DNA of 64,000 bases from Fragilariopsis cylindrus CCMP1102 (Eukaryota; Bacillariophyta; Bacillariophyceae; Bacillariales; Bacillariaceae): the NCBI GenBank assembly GCA_900095095.1, contig FMBT01000485.1, forward strand, positions 1 through 64,000, read 5' to 3'. Made by a program: the position numbers and the translations under genes. Under the pieces are notes generated by a model. That model was given only the letters and a program-made list of their open reading frames with translations. It was not told where the DNA came from and searched no databases. Below, piece by piece: positions 47,724 through 57,721 of the stretch (position 1 is the stretch's first letter; each line of letters opens with the position of its first letter).

Positions 47724-49076
47724 TATGCTGCTTGTACCGATTGGAATAGGAGATTGATTGCTATGACACCTAGTGGTAAGTATAGAAACGATTAGGAGCG
47801 GTAGTAGTTGCAAGTATGATGATTGTAGAAGAAAGCACCACATCAAGATCAAATCAAAGTGAATGTGTAAACGGTGTAATAGTTCAAACGCCGCCGCTTC
47901 GCTGTTGGATATTCGAACAATAACTTGTTGTTAGCAATTTTTTCGACTGTTTTCGAATAGCGTCGATTTTCTTGCATATTATATTAAACGCTAAGATAGT
48001 ACTTTGATTTCTTTAGTCCTATTTTTAGCTTTGAATTAGTACAGTCGAACCATCCATGTTTATTTCTGACTATATCACATATTAGCATCTCCATTAGTAG
48101 TACTGTTCTAATTAGTGGAAACAGAGTCTATAATTCCAACACTTCATCAGAGGTTTATAGTATCAAGAAGGATCAAATAGTAGTGTCCAATGATAGCTAT
48201 TTAAGTTGATGCTGGTAAACTTTCCAATCAGTAGTCTGCTGGTGCCAATCAGTCTTTGGTGTGTATACTGTGATAGGGAGAATCTACTTTAGATGAAATT
48301 CATTCTGTATATCCCAAATTCCACCATCATTATTCAAAAAATTAAAGAAAAAAACTGATGGAAAACATTCTATGCCGGGTAGTTTGTAATATGTTGACCC
48401 TGCCTGCATCATATCATTACCCAACCAAGTAAATCAGAAGAATTTGTGACCTTCAACTGTAACATAATATTATCCTAACAATTATGGTCCTCTGTTTATC
48501 AGTCTTGTAGAGGTAATTTCGCCCATCATTGGGAATTTTCTGTGTGGAGGTGTGCATGAATACAGGAGGATCAATTTCAACCCATTGCATCATCAAGGGA
48601 AGAGATACAGATCAAATAGTAGAACAAGAGCCAAACTCAGGTTTTGACACTGCCTCTTATAACTACACTGATAAATAGTGTATTTGACTTTGTTATTAGC
48701 TACTGTTAGATAGTACAATGTACAATGTACAATAGAGTGTTACATAAAAAGGGGTTCGTTTTCAGGGTTATTAGTATGTTTATCTCTCCCTCCACGTGCC
48801 AATCCCTTCTTTCGAGCGACACCTCATTCGCAACTCACAAAAATAACGAGAAAGAACCGAAACATCAATCAGAACACAAAATAGAATTGAAGAATAATAA
48901 AATTAAAAAGTGATATCCGTCCTTCAACTACCACATCTGGAACTGAAGAATGCTACCGTATACCCGTTGTACATAATATATCCGATACATTGCCCCCACC
49001 AACTAAACCTTTCCATCCGTTTTAACGAGATGCGATAGCTATTCAACTCGTCAATATTACTACTACTTGAAGTATT
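47724..49076. other. Divergent intergenic region with a CpG-depleted block
   Basis: A 1.35-kb spacer between PSMB4 and PHYLLO. About 48010-48740 contains only around three CpG in roughly 730 bases, while flanks are normal. It shows no open frame or terminal repeat. The PHYLLO promoter and leader presumably lie in the last 300 bases. Confidence 0.55.
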
Positions 49077-52000
49077 ATGGAATACCAAAAATCCCCACGA
49101 CAACACGACCGTCGTCGGAGACGAGGAATAGGAACGTGGTTCCCCACTCTACTTATCGTTTTGGCCTTTGCTCGTACATCACGGCATCATCATTATTCAG
49201 ACACTACTGGTAGAAATGGAAGTAACAAGGCGAGAGGTCAGTCTGATAGCACTTCTTATGAGAAAACTAAGAATGATTTCGTCTTCTTGATTGGAGGAGC
49301 ATATGCGTTCCTACCACCCGTCGGTATCCGACGAGGTATTGGCATCTGTACCAATCCAAAGTCAACAACTACAACGAATGGCGATTTTGATGGAAATCGA
49401 CAGAGATGGCACCGATCATCTAATCAACAGAGCTATCCTGGACCTATTTACCAAACGACAGTCAATAGTAACGACGAATCATTTTCGATTAACGACGACG
49501 TTGATGACAATCAGAATGAAAATGAAAATGAAAATATCGATACCAGTAGCAACAACAATAGGAATAGAAACAGAAATAGCAATAGCGTGAACGTAAACCA
49601 GAATGATACCTATGTTGGTATCAACGGACGATCGTTGCTATCTCCTAATCACTTGCTGTATCCTGAAACCTTCAGGAAATTCGATGCACCCCTCAATCAT
49701 TCGGTTCCATTATTTGATGCGCTTCGATTGATAAAACAAAGTCTCGCGATTTTTGTTACAAAAGATTATAATCCTTCGTCTCCTCTTCCTTCTTGGGCGT
49801 TGGCATCTTCATTATCATCACAATTTAACGTACTACGAATTGAACAAAAGATATCCCATCATGCCGATCCATTGTGTTGGCTGCAAGCACAGATTCAAAA
49901 TAATGCTCCTTTATCCTCCTCCTCTGCTGCTGCTGCTACTTCTACTGGTCATCCCGCCTTTTACATCGCGACTGCTGAGGGAACGGTGGAAGCTGCTGTC
50001 TTCGGATCGAGTCGAACTCACCGGGGAAGTTTGGACGAAGACGAGACGTGGTGGGAGAAGTTAGTTCCAGGGTTACCCGACCGTGCTCGTGTGTACGGTG
50101 GACAACGCTTCGATTCCGAAACAGAACCTTCCGACGAATGGAAGTCGTTTTCACGTGGTTTTTGGATGTTACCGGCCGTTGAATTAAGAAGAGAGAAAAG
50201 AATAATCCCGCGGTTGACGTCGTCAGAGGAAAAAACGACATCAACGACGACCTTTACAACAACACTGGCTGTTCATCTCGTTGCTGATCCCGATAAAGGT
50301 TTTATTTCTTCGGCACGACACGTCATTTCGATAATCGAGGGCTTAACCGATGCTAGTACTCCTGCGATTCCACCTACAACCCTCCCACCTATCTTATCTC
50401 GATCGTCGACGTATCAACGACGGGTGCGGCCACGATTATTATCTTCTACAAATACTAGAACGTTGGAATCAGAATCAACTACGTCATCCCAAGACGGTCA
50501 AGAAGTTGACGAAAGTGGTGTAGAAGCTGCCTTGCTAGAGTTTTCACGGACGAAAAAGGTGCAAGAATATTCCTCCTTCAATAACACAGATAATAATAAT
50601 AACATTACTACAAACGACAATGACCAAGTAGGCGAAGACGATACGGCTTTATTGGAAAAGGTCGTTTTGGCCCGACGGCTTGACTTGCAATTCGACCAGT
50701 CGGCTAAAGACAACGTCCGAGCCTTAGATATACTGCGAAAGTGGAAATTTGCCAGTCAGCCAGGTGGTCACCTTATATACATATGTCCGGATATCAATGG
50801 AGACTACGAATTTTTTGGATGTTCCCCTGAACGTCTCTTTCAAGTTGTTTCATCGTCGCCTTCATCAAATGGGGAATATTCCAGTGATAAAACGACGAGG
50901 GTCGTCTCGGAAGCCCTTGCGGGGACTCGACCGAGAGGCTCAACTCCACAAGCTGATCAGGAACTCTCCCGACAACTGTTTGCATCAGCCAAAGACCAGT
51001 CAGAAAATAAAATTACTGGGAGATTTATCACGGAAGCCTTTGATGAGTTAATTGAAAGAGGGTGGATTAATACAAGTAACAATATAATCCAAGAGCATAA
51101 TAGCAACGATATATCAGGAGAGAATTATTCCAAAAATGATGACACCATCGAGAGGGTTGGTACAATGAAGGGAAGATACTACGTGCGACGGCTGCGTCAT
51201 CTGCAACATATTTGCCAACAATTCCAATTTCAATTATCTTCTTCAGCCGTCGTGAAAGATGTCATTCGACATCTTTTAACAGCACTTCATCCTACACCAG
51301 CAGTAGGAGGATATCCAAAAGATCCTGCCCTAGACTTTATTCGTCAACATGAGAGCATCGCCTTTGATCGAGGTTATTACGCCGGACCTGTTGGTTTTGT
51401 AGGCCGCGAAGAAGCTGAAATTGTCGTAGCAATTCGTTCGGGTCTAATATCACGTGGTAATCAACCATTGAATCGATTTGATTTGTCTTCTACTAATATT
51501 GAATCTAGTAGTACGAGACCAAGCGTATATGTCTATGCAGGTGCTGGTATTGTTCCTGGATCGACAGCGCAAGGTGAATGGTCGGAAACCTCTTCTAAGC
51601 TGGCTGTAGTATCTTCAATCTTTCCTCAGTCACCCTTCACTCTTCAAAGTGCTCAGAATCCAAATATTGCTTGGAGTACAGCGTTCGTGGAGGAATTGGT
51701 ACGTAACGGAATAACCCAATTTTATATCTGCCCGGGATCGCGGTCAACACCATTGGTAGCCGCCATTGCCAAGGTAGTGCGCTCTAATATTGGTGTTGTC
51801 AGTGCCATGAGCATTCTTGATGAACGAGGAGCTGGGTTTCGAGCATTGGGCTATGGTCGAGGCTCAGGGCGACCTGCAGCTGTTATTACATCAAGTGGAA
51901 CAGCTGTTGCTAATTTGTATCCTGCCATCATTGAAGCTGGTATGGATGCTGTTCCGTTATTAGTAGTGACTGCTGATAGACCTTACGAAAATCGCAATAC

Positions 52001-55000
52001 TGGAGCCAATCAAGCTATCGATCAAGTGAAGATATTTTCGGGGTCATACGTACGATGGTTTCGAGATATTTTACCTCCTCATGATGATGTTCCTATATCA
52101 GTCGCCTTAGCGGACGCAGCATTTGGTGTTAACCTGTCTCGACGCTCACTGGGTCCAGTTCATCTGAACGTGCAGTTTCGAGAGAATTTGGCACCCGATG
52201 CTGGTCCAATCCGAAATGATAACCGTGTGGATTCTGTTACAAAATTTGACTCGTTGCGCTTTACTGATGCTGCAGGGTTTCAGAAATGGTCTCTGGGCGG
52301 AGATCGGTGGCTTAAATCATCTTCTGCCCGTGGGAACTTGGATCCTATATCATTGATGGAGACGATCCGTCAAATTAGTGAATCAAAACGTGGTATAATC
52401 GTTGTCGGAAATATCCGTAAACCTACTAGGGATAATCAAGACAGCGGTCTTTCACGGACAGTGCAACTTATATCCAACTTCGCACTTTCTATCGGTTATC
52501 CGATATTTGCTGGTGTTCAATCTGGAAACCTTAGGTTTGAAAGCTCTGCTGTTGTGCCTTTTGCAGAGCATCTGTTGCGATGTTCTTTGGTTCAGAACAA
52601 CTTAAAACCTGATCTAATTATTCAGCTTGGAGCACCTTTAATATCAACGGAAATTCCCAAGATCATCAAGCAAACACTACTAGAAGAACCTTTGAGTCAC
52701 GTACTTGTTCACCCGCATCATCCACAGGAGCGTTATAATCCTGATTACACTTTATCTCATATCATCGATTCTGATATCGATTCCTTTCTGATAGAAGCAA
52801 TGGAAGTATTAGACAATCAACAAAATGTTTTGCTTGGCAGTCAACTTGCTCCGGTGGTTAATCTAGGACGCATGCTACAGGAAGAGATGCCGACGATGGT
52901 GGAAAAGGCTGTTGAGAGTATGAAAGCAGAGGATCCGGATTTTCACGAATTGACTGAACCAGAAGTTGTTATGAAATTATCCCATATTTTCACAAACGAT
53001 ACGTTTCACGATTCGTCCCTATTCAATTTGTTCCTCTCCAACTCTATGCCTGTACGAGATTCTGAAGCATTTCTTTATCCAACCTCACCTCAGCAAAAAT
53101 CAAATCTCGCAGACATAGGTATCAATAGAGGTGCTAGTGGAATAGATGGAATTATATCATCAGCTGCTGGCTTCGCTGACTCCACTGGTTGGCCTACGTT
53201 ATTATTGATCGGAGATGTTGCTGCATTGCATGATATAAATGCGTTACATGCCCTACGAGCTGGTCAAAGCGCAAAGGACAACCAATCGAAGAAAAACAAC
53301 CCGCTCACAACTATCGTGCTGAATAATGATGGCGGAGGAATATTCTCCTTCTTACCAATCGCAAAACATAAAGAAGTTGGCTTCGAAGAGTTTTTTGGGA
53401 CACCGACAAATACTTTCTCATTTGAAAAAGCCGCCGAGGCATTCGATATTTCGTTCTCAAGAGTCGAAAGCTTGGTTTCGTTGAAGGATGCCTGCCTTAA
53501 GGCAGGTTCTAGCGAGGATCCCTCGATAATTGAAGTTATGGTTGCGCCACGCGAGAAGAATGTTGTTATCCATAGTACGATATCTGCTCTTGTAAACAAA
53601 TTCATCTCAAGAATTTTAACTGCTGATACATCTGTGGCAAATGAATTTGAATTACTACCCCTGAAACACTCCAGAGCTGGTATAGTAGATGGGACTCGTA
53701 GTACAAATTTAGGAACGAAAAGTCTAGTCTTACTTCATGGATGGATGGGCGACAAAACAGAATGGAAGGCTGTGGAATCAAACTTAATTCAATCTTTATC
53801 AGACGAATGGTCAATTTTTAATGTTGATTTGCCCGGTCACGGAGATTCAAAGCTGCGGGGATCCTCGCACGTGACATCCATTCAAGATGCATTGGAATTG
53901 GTTGACTACAGTGATAGCCATTCAAGCAAAGGTCTCAGCCTAGATGACATTGCTCTTGCAGTATGCCAAACGTTAAAGTCTCATGGAGTTGAAAGTATTG
54001 ATGCTTTGGCTGGTTATAGTCTTGGTGGAAGGGTAGCTCTGGCGATGAAACGCTTATCAATGATTCAATCCGAGAAGGATAATGCTGCTGATGCTAATAT
54101 CGTCAACGAGGAAACAAAAATGATATTGGTATCAACATACCCTGGAGAAGTAGTTGGCACACGTGCTCAATTAGGAGATGACCTAAAGTATACAAATATT
54201 GAGCGACTCCTCAAAGACGAAAGATGGGCAAGTGAAATTGAGAATCTAGCTAATCGTGGTTCCCTAAGATCTGCTTCTCCCGACGAAGCCGCTGTAATCT
54301 GGTCAGACCTTTTAAGCCGTTGGTACGGAGCTCCATTATGGGGAGAGCTGAGAATGCAAGAATCTGCATATTGCGACATGATTGAAAGACGCATTGAGAC
54401 ATTATCCACGAGGGGCCAAGATATTGCTGCGGTATTAAGGCAATGTTCTCCACCTAGATGTAGCAGCGAGGATTGGCGAGGAGTGAATGCAGAGAATGCG
54501 TTATATATTGTTGGAGAACGTGATAGGAAATATTGCACTTTAGGAAGACAATGGTTTGACATTGAACCATCTTTGGGTTACATTGAAGTTCCTGGAAAAG
54601 GACACGCTCTCCTTGTTGAAGCTGCCGAGGATGTAGCAGTGGCTATGAATACCTTTTTGTCAAAGCAGAATGACGAAATCCATCCTTTCATTCAAGACAA
54701 TACAAAAATCTGGGAAACAAGCTTACATACAAAAATCTGGGAAACAAGCTTTATTTCTAGTATAGAGAAAACGAATTTAAGCCCCAGAATTCAAGAAACT
54801 GAAGCACCTTCAATGATATCCATCGGATCATTAGATTTCGAATCTTTCAGTATAAATCTTTTTGACGAAGGGGCAGAAAATCAAGGGGTTTTGGGCGTTG
54901 GATGGGGATTGCAAGCAAAGGCAAATGATGCTGTCGGGTTAAAGCAGCGCTTGGGATTTGTTGTCCAAGTGACGTCAAAGGATGGTTTACAGGTCGGCGT

Positions 55001-56906
55001 AGGTGAAGTAAGTCCTCTCGATGGGCTCCATATGGAATCTTTTGAAGAAGTGGGATATCAAGTTGAATACATTGCCAACAAACTGTCGAAAATCAATTCA
55101 GAAGCTCTTCCGTCTTTTGATGCGGCACAAATTCTTGCATTAGATGGGGCCCTTGAAGACTGTATTTCATCATTCTCTTCTGTTTTAGAGGTTGATAGAC
55201 TACTACCTTCTGTTCGGTCTGGTTTGGAAATGGCGATTCTATCGCTATCTTCTTCCAAATTACGTACTCCAATCCATCAAGCATTAGTTTTAAATGCTCC
55301 GAATGCTCATAGTGTCTCTTCTCAAATTTCTACTCTACCCTTGAATGGCCTTACCACACGTAGCCGGGAATCTCTGCCCACTTCTTTCGGCGTTTATGAT
55401 GAAAAAAAGATGTACTCTTCTTGGAAGGTGAAAATTGGCCATCAACCTCTATCGGTAGATATACAAGCATTGAGAAGTACTCTTCTTAATATTGACAGAG
55501 ACACTGGCATGATTCGAGCTGATGCAAATAGAGGGTTTAATCAATCATCATTCGCTAAGTTTGCAAAAGCCGTGAAGACAATGGAAAATATATCTATCGA
55601 TTTAAAATTGGAATACATCGAAGAACCGCTCGAAAAACAGATTGAAGAGGATGGACTTTGGTCTCTAGAAAACCAGGTAGCTGCATTGGAGCGTTCTTTC
55701 AATGAGAATTTTATACCATACGCATTGGACGAGAGTGTTTATGATTTATTGGAGATTCATCACAACGATTTTTCAGCGGTAGCTGCGAATTTATTGGGGG
55801 TCTTTGGCGAAAGCTCCAGAGGTTGTGCGGCGATCATTTTGAAGCCTTCGCTCTTGGGTCTAGAGATGTCCCTTCGTGTTGCTCGATTTGCTCGAGCTGA
55901 ATTAGGAATTGGTGCTGTCTTCACTTCATCATTTGACTCTGGCATTGGTCTCGCCTATGCTTCATTCTTAGGTACTGTTTCAGATGCATCCCCAAACAAG
56001 ATAGGTGCTAGTCGGTATCCACATGGTTTGAGCACTTTCGATATGATGTCCAGTGACAGCATATCGCCGTCGTTTGGATCTTATGTTAGCCAAAAAGGAA
56101 TCTTGAATGTTGCTTCCCTGTCTCGGGCATTCTTTGGCTTGGGTTTGGACGAAATTCAATCTGTTTCTTCGGCCATCCTTTCTCCTACTTTACCTGCTCC
56201 AGAAGAATCCACTACGAGATTTGATTTGTCAGCCTTGGAGACGTCTGCATCGCCATCAAATGCGAACGGTACCAACTTGTTCATGATGGATGAATTCGAG
56301 GCATCTACTTCTGCAAGTAGTACCGGACGTGATATTGTTTTAGTGGCATCGCTTCCTCTTCCATTTAATGCTGATATTGCTTGCGCCCGATTCACTGATT
56401 TACCCCAACAACCTCGTTGGTCCCCATGGCTAGCATCAGTTGCATATACGGACAATGGCAAAGAAACAGAATGGACTCTTCGAGTTCGTGGCGTTAACTT
56501 TCGATGGCGTGCAGAGTCCGAGCTTGTTGACTCGCCATATAAGGGCATTCGGTGGGAATCAACAAGTGGTGTTAAAAACAAGGGTATTGTCGAATTTGTT
56601 CCTACTCCTGGAGATAAAAATTCCAATGGTTCCTGCTCGATGAAAGTACGGATGGCATTTGTTGCACCTCGCCTACTGTCCAGCCTCTTTCGCGGAACTG
56701 TAGTTGAGGACTTTTTACGAAATAAGATAATGAAGTGGTCTCTAGAAATGTTCCGTGATGTTGTGAAGGGTGACTTAGCACTTGAAGAGGGAAATCTAGA
56801 GCTTGGCGATGCTTTGTTTGGAGCAGTGGAAGGCAAGGCTAGTGCTATTGAAGCAACTCTTGCTTCATCGCGCTCGTCGTCAACAAAAGGTCAAGATTAT
56901 ATTTGA
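49077..56906 (+). CDS. PHYLLO: PHYLLO: fused MenF-MenD-MenH-MenC with C-terminal SRPBCC-like domain
   Basis: A single 7.8-kb exon, 2609 residues. After a hydrophobic leader with AYAFLPP (about residue 77) come five modules. Isochorismate synthase MenF (about 210-845) has FFGCSPERLF, EALAGTRPRG, LHPTPAVGG and GYYAGPVGF. SEPHCHC synthase MenD (about 860-1515) has FYICPGSRSTP, TSSGTAVANLYPA, GDVAALHDINAL and NNDGGGIFSF. Hydrolase MenH (about 1545-1865) has LLHGWMGDKTEW, GYSLGG, GERDRKY and GKGHALL. OSB synthase MenC (about 1915-2360) has WKVKIG, RADANRG, YIEEPL, LDES and ILKPSLLG. A final SRPBCC/polyketide-cyclase-like domain (about 2420-2590) has PRWSPWLASV and GVNFRWRAE. The catalytic residues I looked for are present in all four enzymes. 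It makes the naphthoquinone ring of phylloquinone in the plastid. Confidence 0.95.
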   Translation: MEYQKSPRQHDRRRRRGIGTWFPTLLIVLAFARTSRHHHYSDTTGRNGSNKARGQSDSTSYEKTKNDFVFLIGGAYAFLPPVGIRRGIGICTNPKSTTTTNGDFDGNRQRWHRSSNQQSYPGPIYQTTVNSNDESFSINDDVDDNQNENENENIDTSSNNNRNRNRNSNSVNVNQNDTYVGINGRSLLSPNHLLYPETFRKFDAPLNHSVPLFDALRLIKQSLAIFVTKDYNPSSPLPSWALASSLSSQFNVLRIEQKISHHADPLCWLQAQIQNNAPLSSSSAAAATSTGHPAFYIATAEGTVEAAVFGSSRTHRGSLDEDETWWEKLVPGLPDRARVYGGQRFDSETEPSDEWKSFSRGFWMLPAVELRREKRIIPRLTSSEEKTTSTTTFTTTLAVHLVADPDKGFISSARHVISIIEGLTDASTPAIPPTTLPPILSRSSTYQRRVRPRLLSSTNTRTLESESTTSSQDGQEVDESGVEAALLEFSRTKKVQEYSSFNNTDNNNNITTNDNDQVGEDDTALLEKVVLARRLDLQFDQSAKDNVRALDILRKWKFASQPGGHLIYICPDINGDYEFFGCSPERLFQVVSSSPSSNGEYSSDKTTRVVSEALAGTRPRGSTPQADQELSRQLFASAKDQSENKITGRFITEAFDELIERGWINTSNNIIQEHNSNDISGENYSKNDDTIERVGTMKGRYYVRRLRHLQHICQQFQFQLSSSAVVKDVIRHLLTALHPTPAVGGYPKDPALDFIRQHESIAFDRGYYAGPVGFVGREEAEIVVAIRSGLISRGNQPLNRFDLSSTNIESSSTRPSVYVYAGAGIVPGSTAQGEWSETSSKLAVVSSIFPQSPFTLQSAQNPNIAWSTAFVEELVRNGITQFYICPGSRSTPLVAAIAKVVRSNIGVVSAMSILDERGAGFRALGYGRGSGRPAAVITSSGTAVANLYPAIIEAGMDAVPLLVVTADRPYENRNTGANQAIDQVKIFSGSYVRWFRDILPPHDDVPISVALADAAFGVNLSRRSLGPVHLNVQFRENLAPDAGPIRNDNRVDSVTKFDSLRFTDAAGFQKWSLGGDRWLKSSSARGNLDPISLMETIRQISESKRGIIVVGNIRKPTRDNQDSGLSRTVQLISNFALSIGYPIFAGVQSGNLRFESSAVVPFAEHLLRCSLVQNNLKPDLIIQLGAPLISTEIPKIIKQTLLEEPLSHVLVHPHHPQERYNPDYTLSHIIDSDIDSFLIEAMEVLDNQQNVLLGSQLAPVVNLGRMLQEEMPTMVEKAVESMKAEDPDFHELTEPEVVMKLSHIFTNDTFHDSSLFNLFLSNSMPVRDSEAFLYPTSPQQKSNLADIGINRGASGIDGIISSAAGFADSTGWPTLLLIGDVAALHDINALHALRAGQSAKDNQSKKNNPLTTIVLNNDGGGIFSFLPIAKHKEVGFEEFFGTPTNTFSFEKAAEAFDISFSRVESLVSLKDACLKAGSSEDPSIIEVMVAPREKNVVIHSTISALVNKFISRILTADTSVANEFELLPLKHSRAGIVDGTRSTNLGTKSLVLLHGWMGDKTEWKAVESNLIQSLSDEWSIFNVDLPGHGDSKLRGSSHVTSIQDALELVDYSDSHSSKGLSLDDIALAVCQTLKSHGVESIDALAGYSLGGRVALAMKRLSMIQSEKDNAADANIVNEETKMILVSTYPGEVVGTRAQLGDDLKYTNIERLLKDERWASEIENLANRGSLRSASPDEAAVIWSDLLSRWYGAPLWGELRMQESAYCDMIERRIETLSTRGQDIAAVLRQCSPPRCSSEDWRGVNAENALYIVGERDRKYCTLGRQWFDIEPSLGYIEVPGKGHALLVEAAEDVAVAMNTFLSKQNDEIHPFIQDNTKIWETSLHTKIWETSFISSIEKTNLSPRIQETEAPSMISIGSLDFESFSINLFDEGAENQGVLGVGWGLQAKANDAVGLKQRLGFVVQVTSKDGLQVGVGEVSPLDGLHMESFEEVGYQVEYIANKLSKINSEALPSFDAAQILALDGALEDCISSFSSVLEVDRLLPSVRSGLEMAILSLSSSKLRTPIHQALVLNAPNAHSVSSQISTLPLNGLTTRSRESLPTSFGVYDEKKMYSSWKVKIGHQPLSVDIQALRSTLLNIDRDTGMIRADANRGFNQSSFAKFAKAVKTMENISIDLKLEYIEEPLEKQIEEDGLWSLENQVAALERSFNENFIPYALDESVYDLLEIHHNDFSAVAANLLGVFGESSRGCAAIILKPSLLGLEMSLRVARFARAELGIGAVFTSSFDSGIGLAYASFLGTVSDASPNKIGASRYPHGLSTFDMMSSDSISPSFGSYVSQKGILNVASLSRAFFGLGLDEIQSVSSAILSPTLPAPEESTTRFDLSALETSASPSNANGTNLFMMDEFEASTSASSTGRDIVLVASLPLPFNADIACARFTDLPQQPRWSPWLASVAYTDNGKETEWTLRVRGVNFRWRAESELVDSPYKGIRWESTSGVKNKGIVEFVPTPGDKNSNGSCSMKVRMAFVAPRLLSSLFRGTVVEDFLRNKIMKWSLEMFRDVVKGDLALEEGNLELGDALFGAVEGKASAIEATLASSRSSSTKGQDYI
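54706..54758 (+). repeat. 27-bp tandem duplication in the MenH-MenC linker
   Basis: Two nearly identical in-frame copies encode TKIWETSL/H then TKIWETSF between the MenH and MenC domains. This is a small recent duplication in a tolerant linker. Confidence 0.85.
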
Positions 56907-57721
56907 TAAAAATACTAACTCAAATAATTTTTTGTCATACATTAAAGGCAGCTTTACAATAATGTTTATCTTCTCTATTTACATTTACGTTTGATAGTGT
57001 TGATATCTCTCTAAACTCATTTGTTGTATCAATAAGTTTTGGACGCATATAATTAGGTAAAAAGTCATGATGACCACATATTCCAGATATATCCGGATTA
57101 TGTTTCAAATTCTGCATGTTTAGTAACGGATCATGTCCTAGCGTGTGGGATGCTGTCGTACCCTATGAATCTACACTAGACTACACATAATAGAGCAGAT
57201 TAGTACTAATGGCGAAACTAAAGTTGTGATCTAATAGTACTAGTAGTGATAATGTTCATAATATGCTTTCAGTCCGTGACTGGAAGGAATCCATTCCCCC
57301 TTACAGTAACGCAGAATAAGCAACTCGTGTTTTTCTGCACGACTCCAAAAATTTGCTTTCGCGTAATTTAATTGCACATTTTGTGATTTTGTGTTGAATT
57401 GACATATTGAATACTACTTGATTGAGAGGTGTATATGTTGGCTATGGGAAGTGATCCGAATGGTTACGATAAGTCGATAGGTCTCTTTTCCACTTTAAAC
57501 AATCGCTTGATATCTGCCACAATTTACGAGAGTCGAATGATAGAATACAGTAGATAATTCAATAGTCGAGAAAGAGATAAAATATTATCATCCTACGTAA
57601 AAACAAGTCTTGCATATACTGGTGTAACGAGACCGATTTGAACTCTGTGATCAAATCAGCAGTACCGTTGCCCATCATAGGAATCTAAACAAGACCGGAA
57701 AAGAAGGAAATTTTACCAACT
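56907..57721. other. Intergenic region after PHYLLO
   Basis: An AT-rich 815-bp spacer holding the PHYLLO 3' UTR and the promoter of the next gene. No repeat or RNA gene was recognised. Confidence 0.55.

Noticed and set aside
48725-48913. Small open frame of 62 residues upstream of PHYLLO
   Set aside because: Low-complexity Lys/Asn-rich end, no similarity, and position within the likely leader/promoter.
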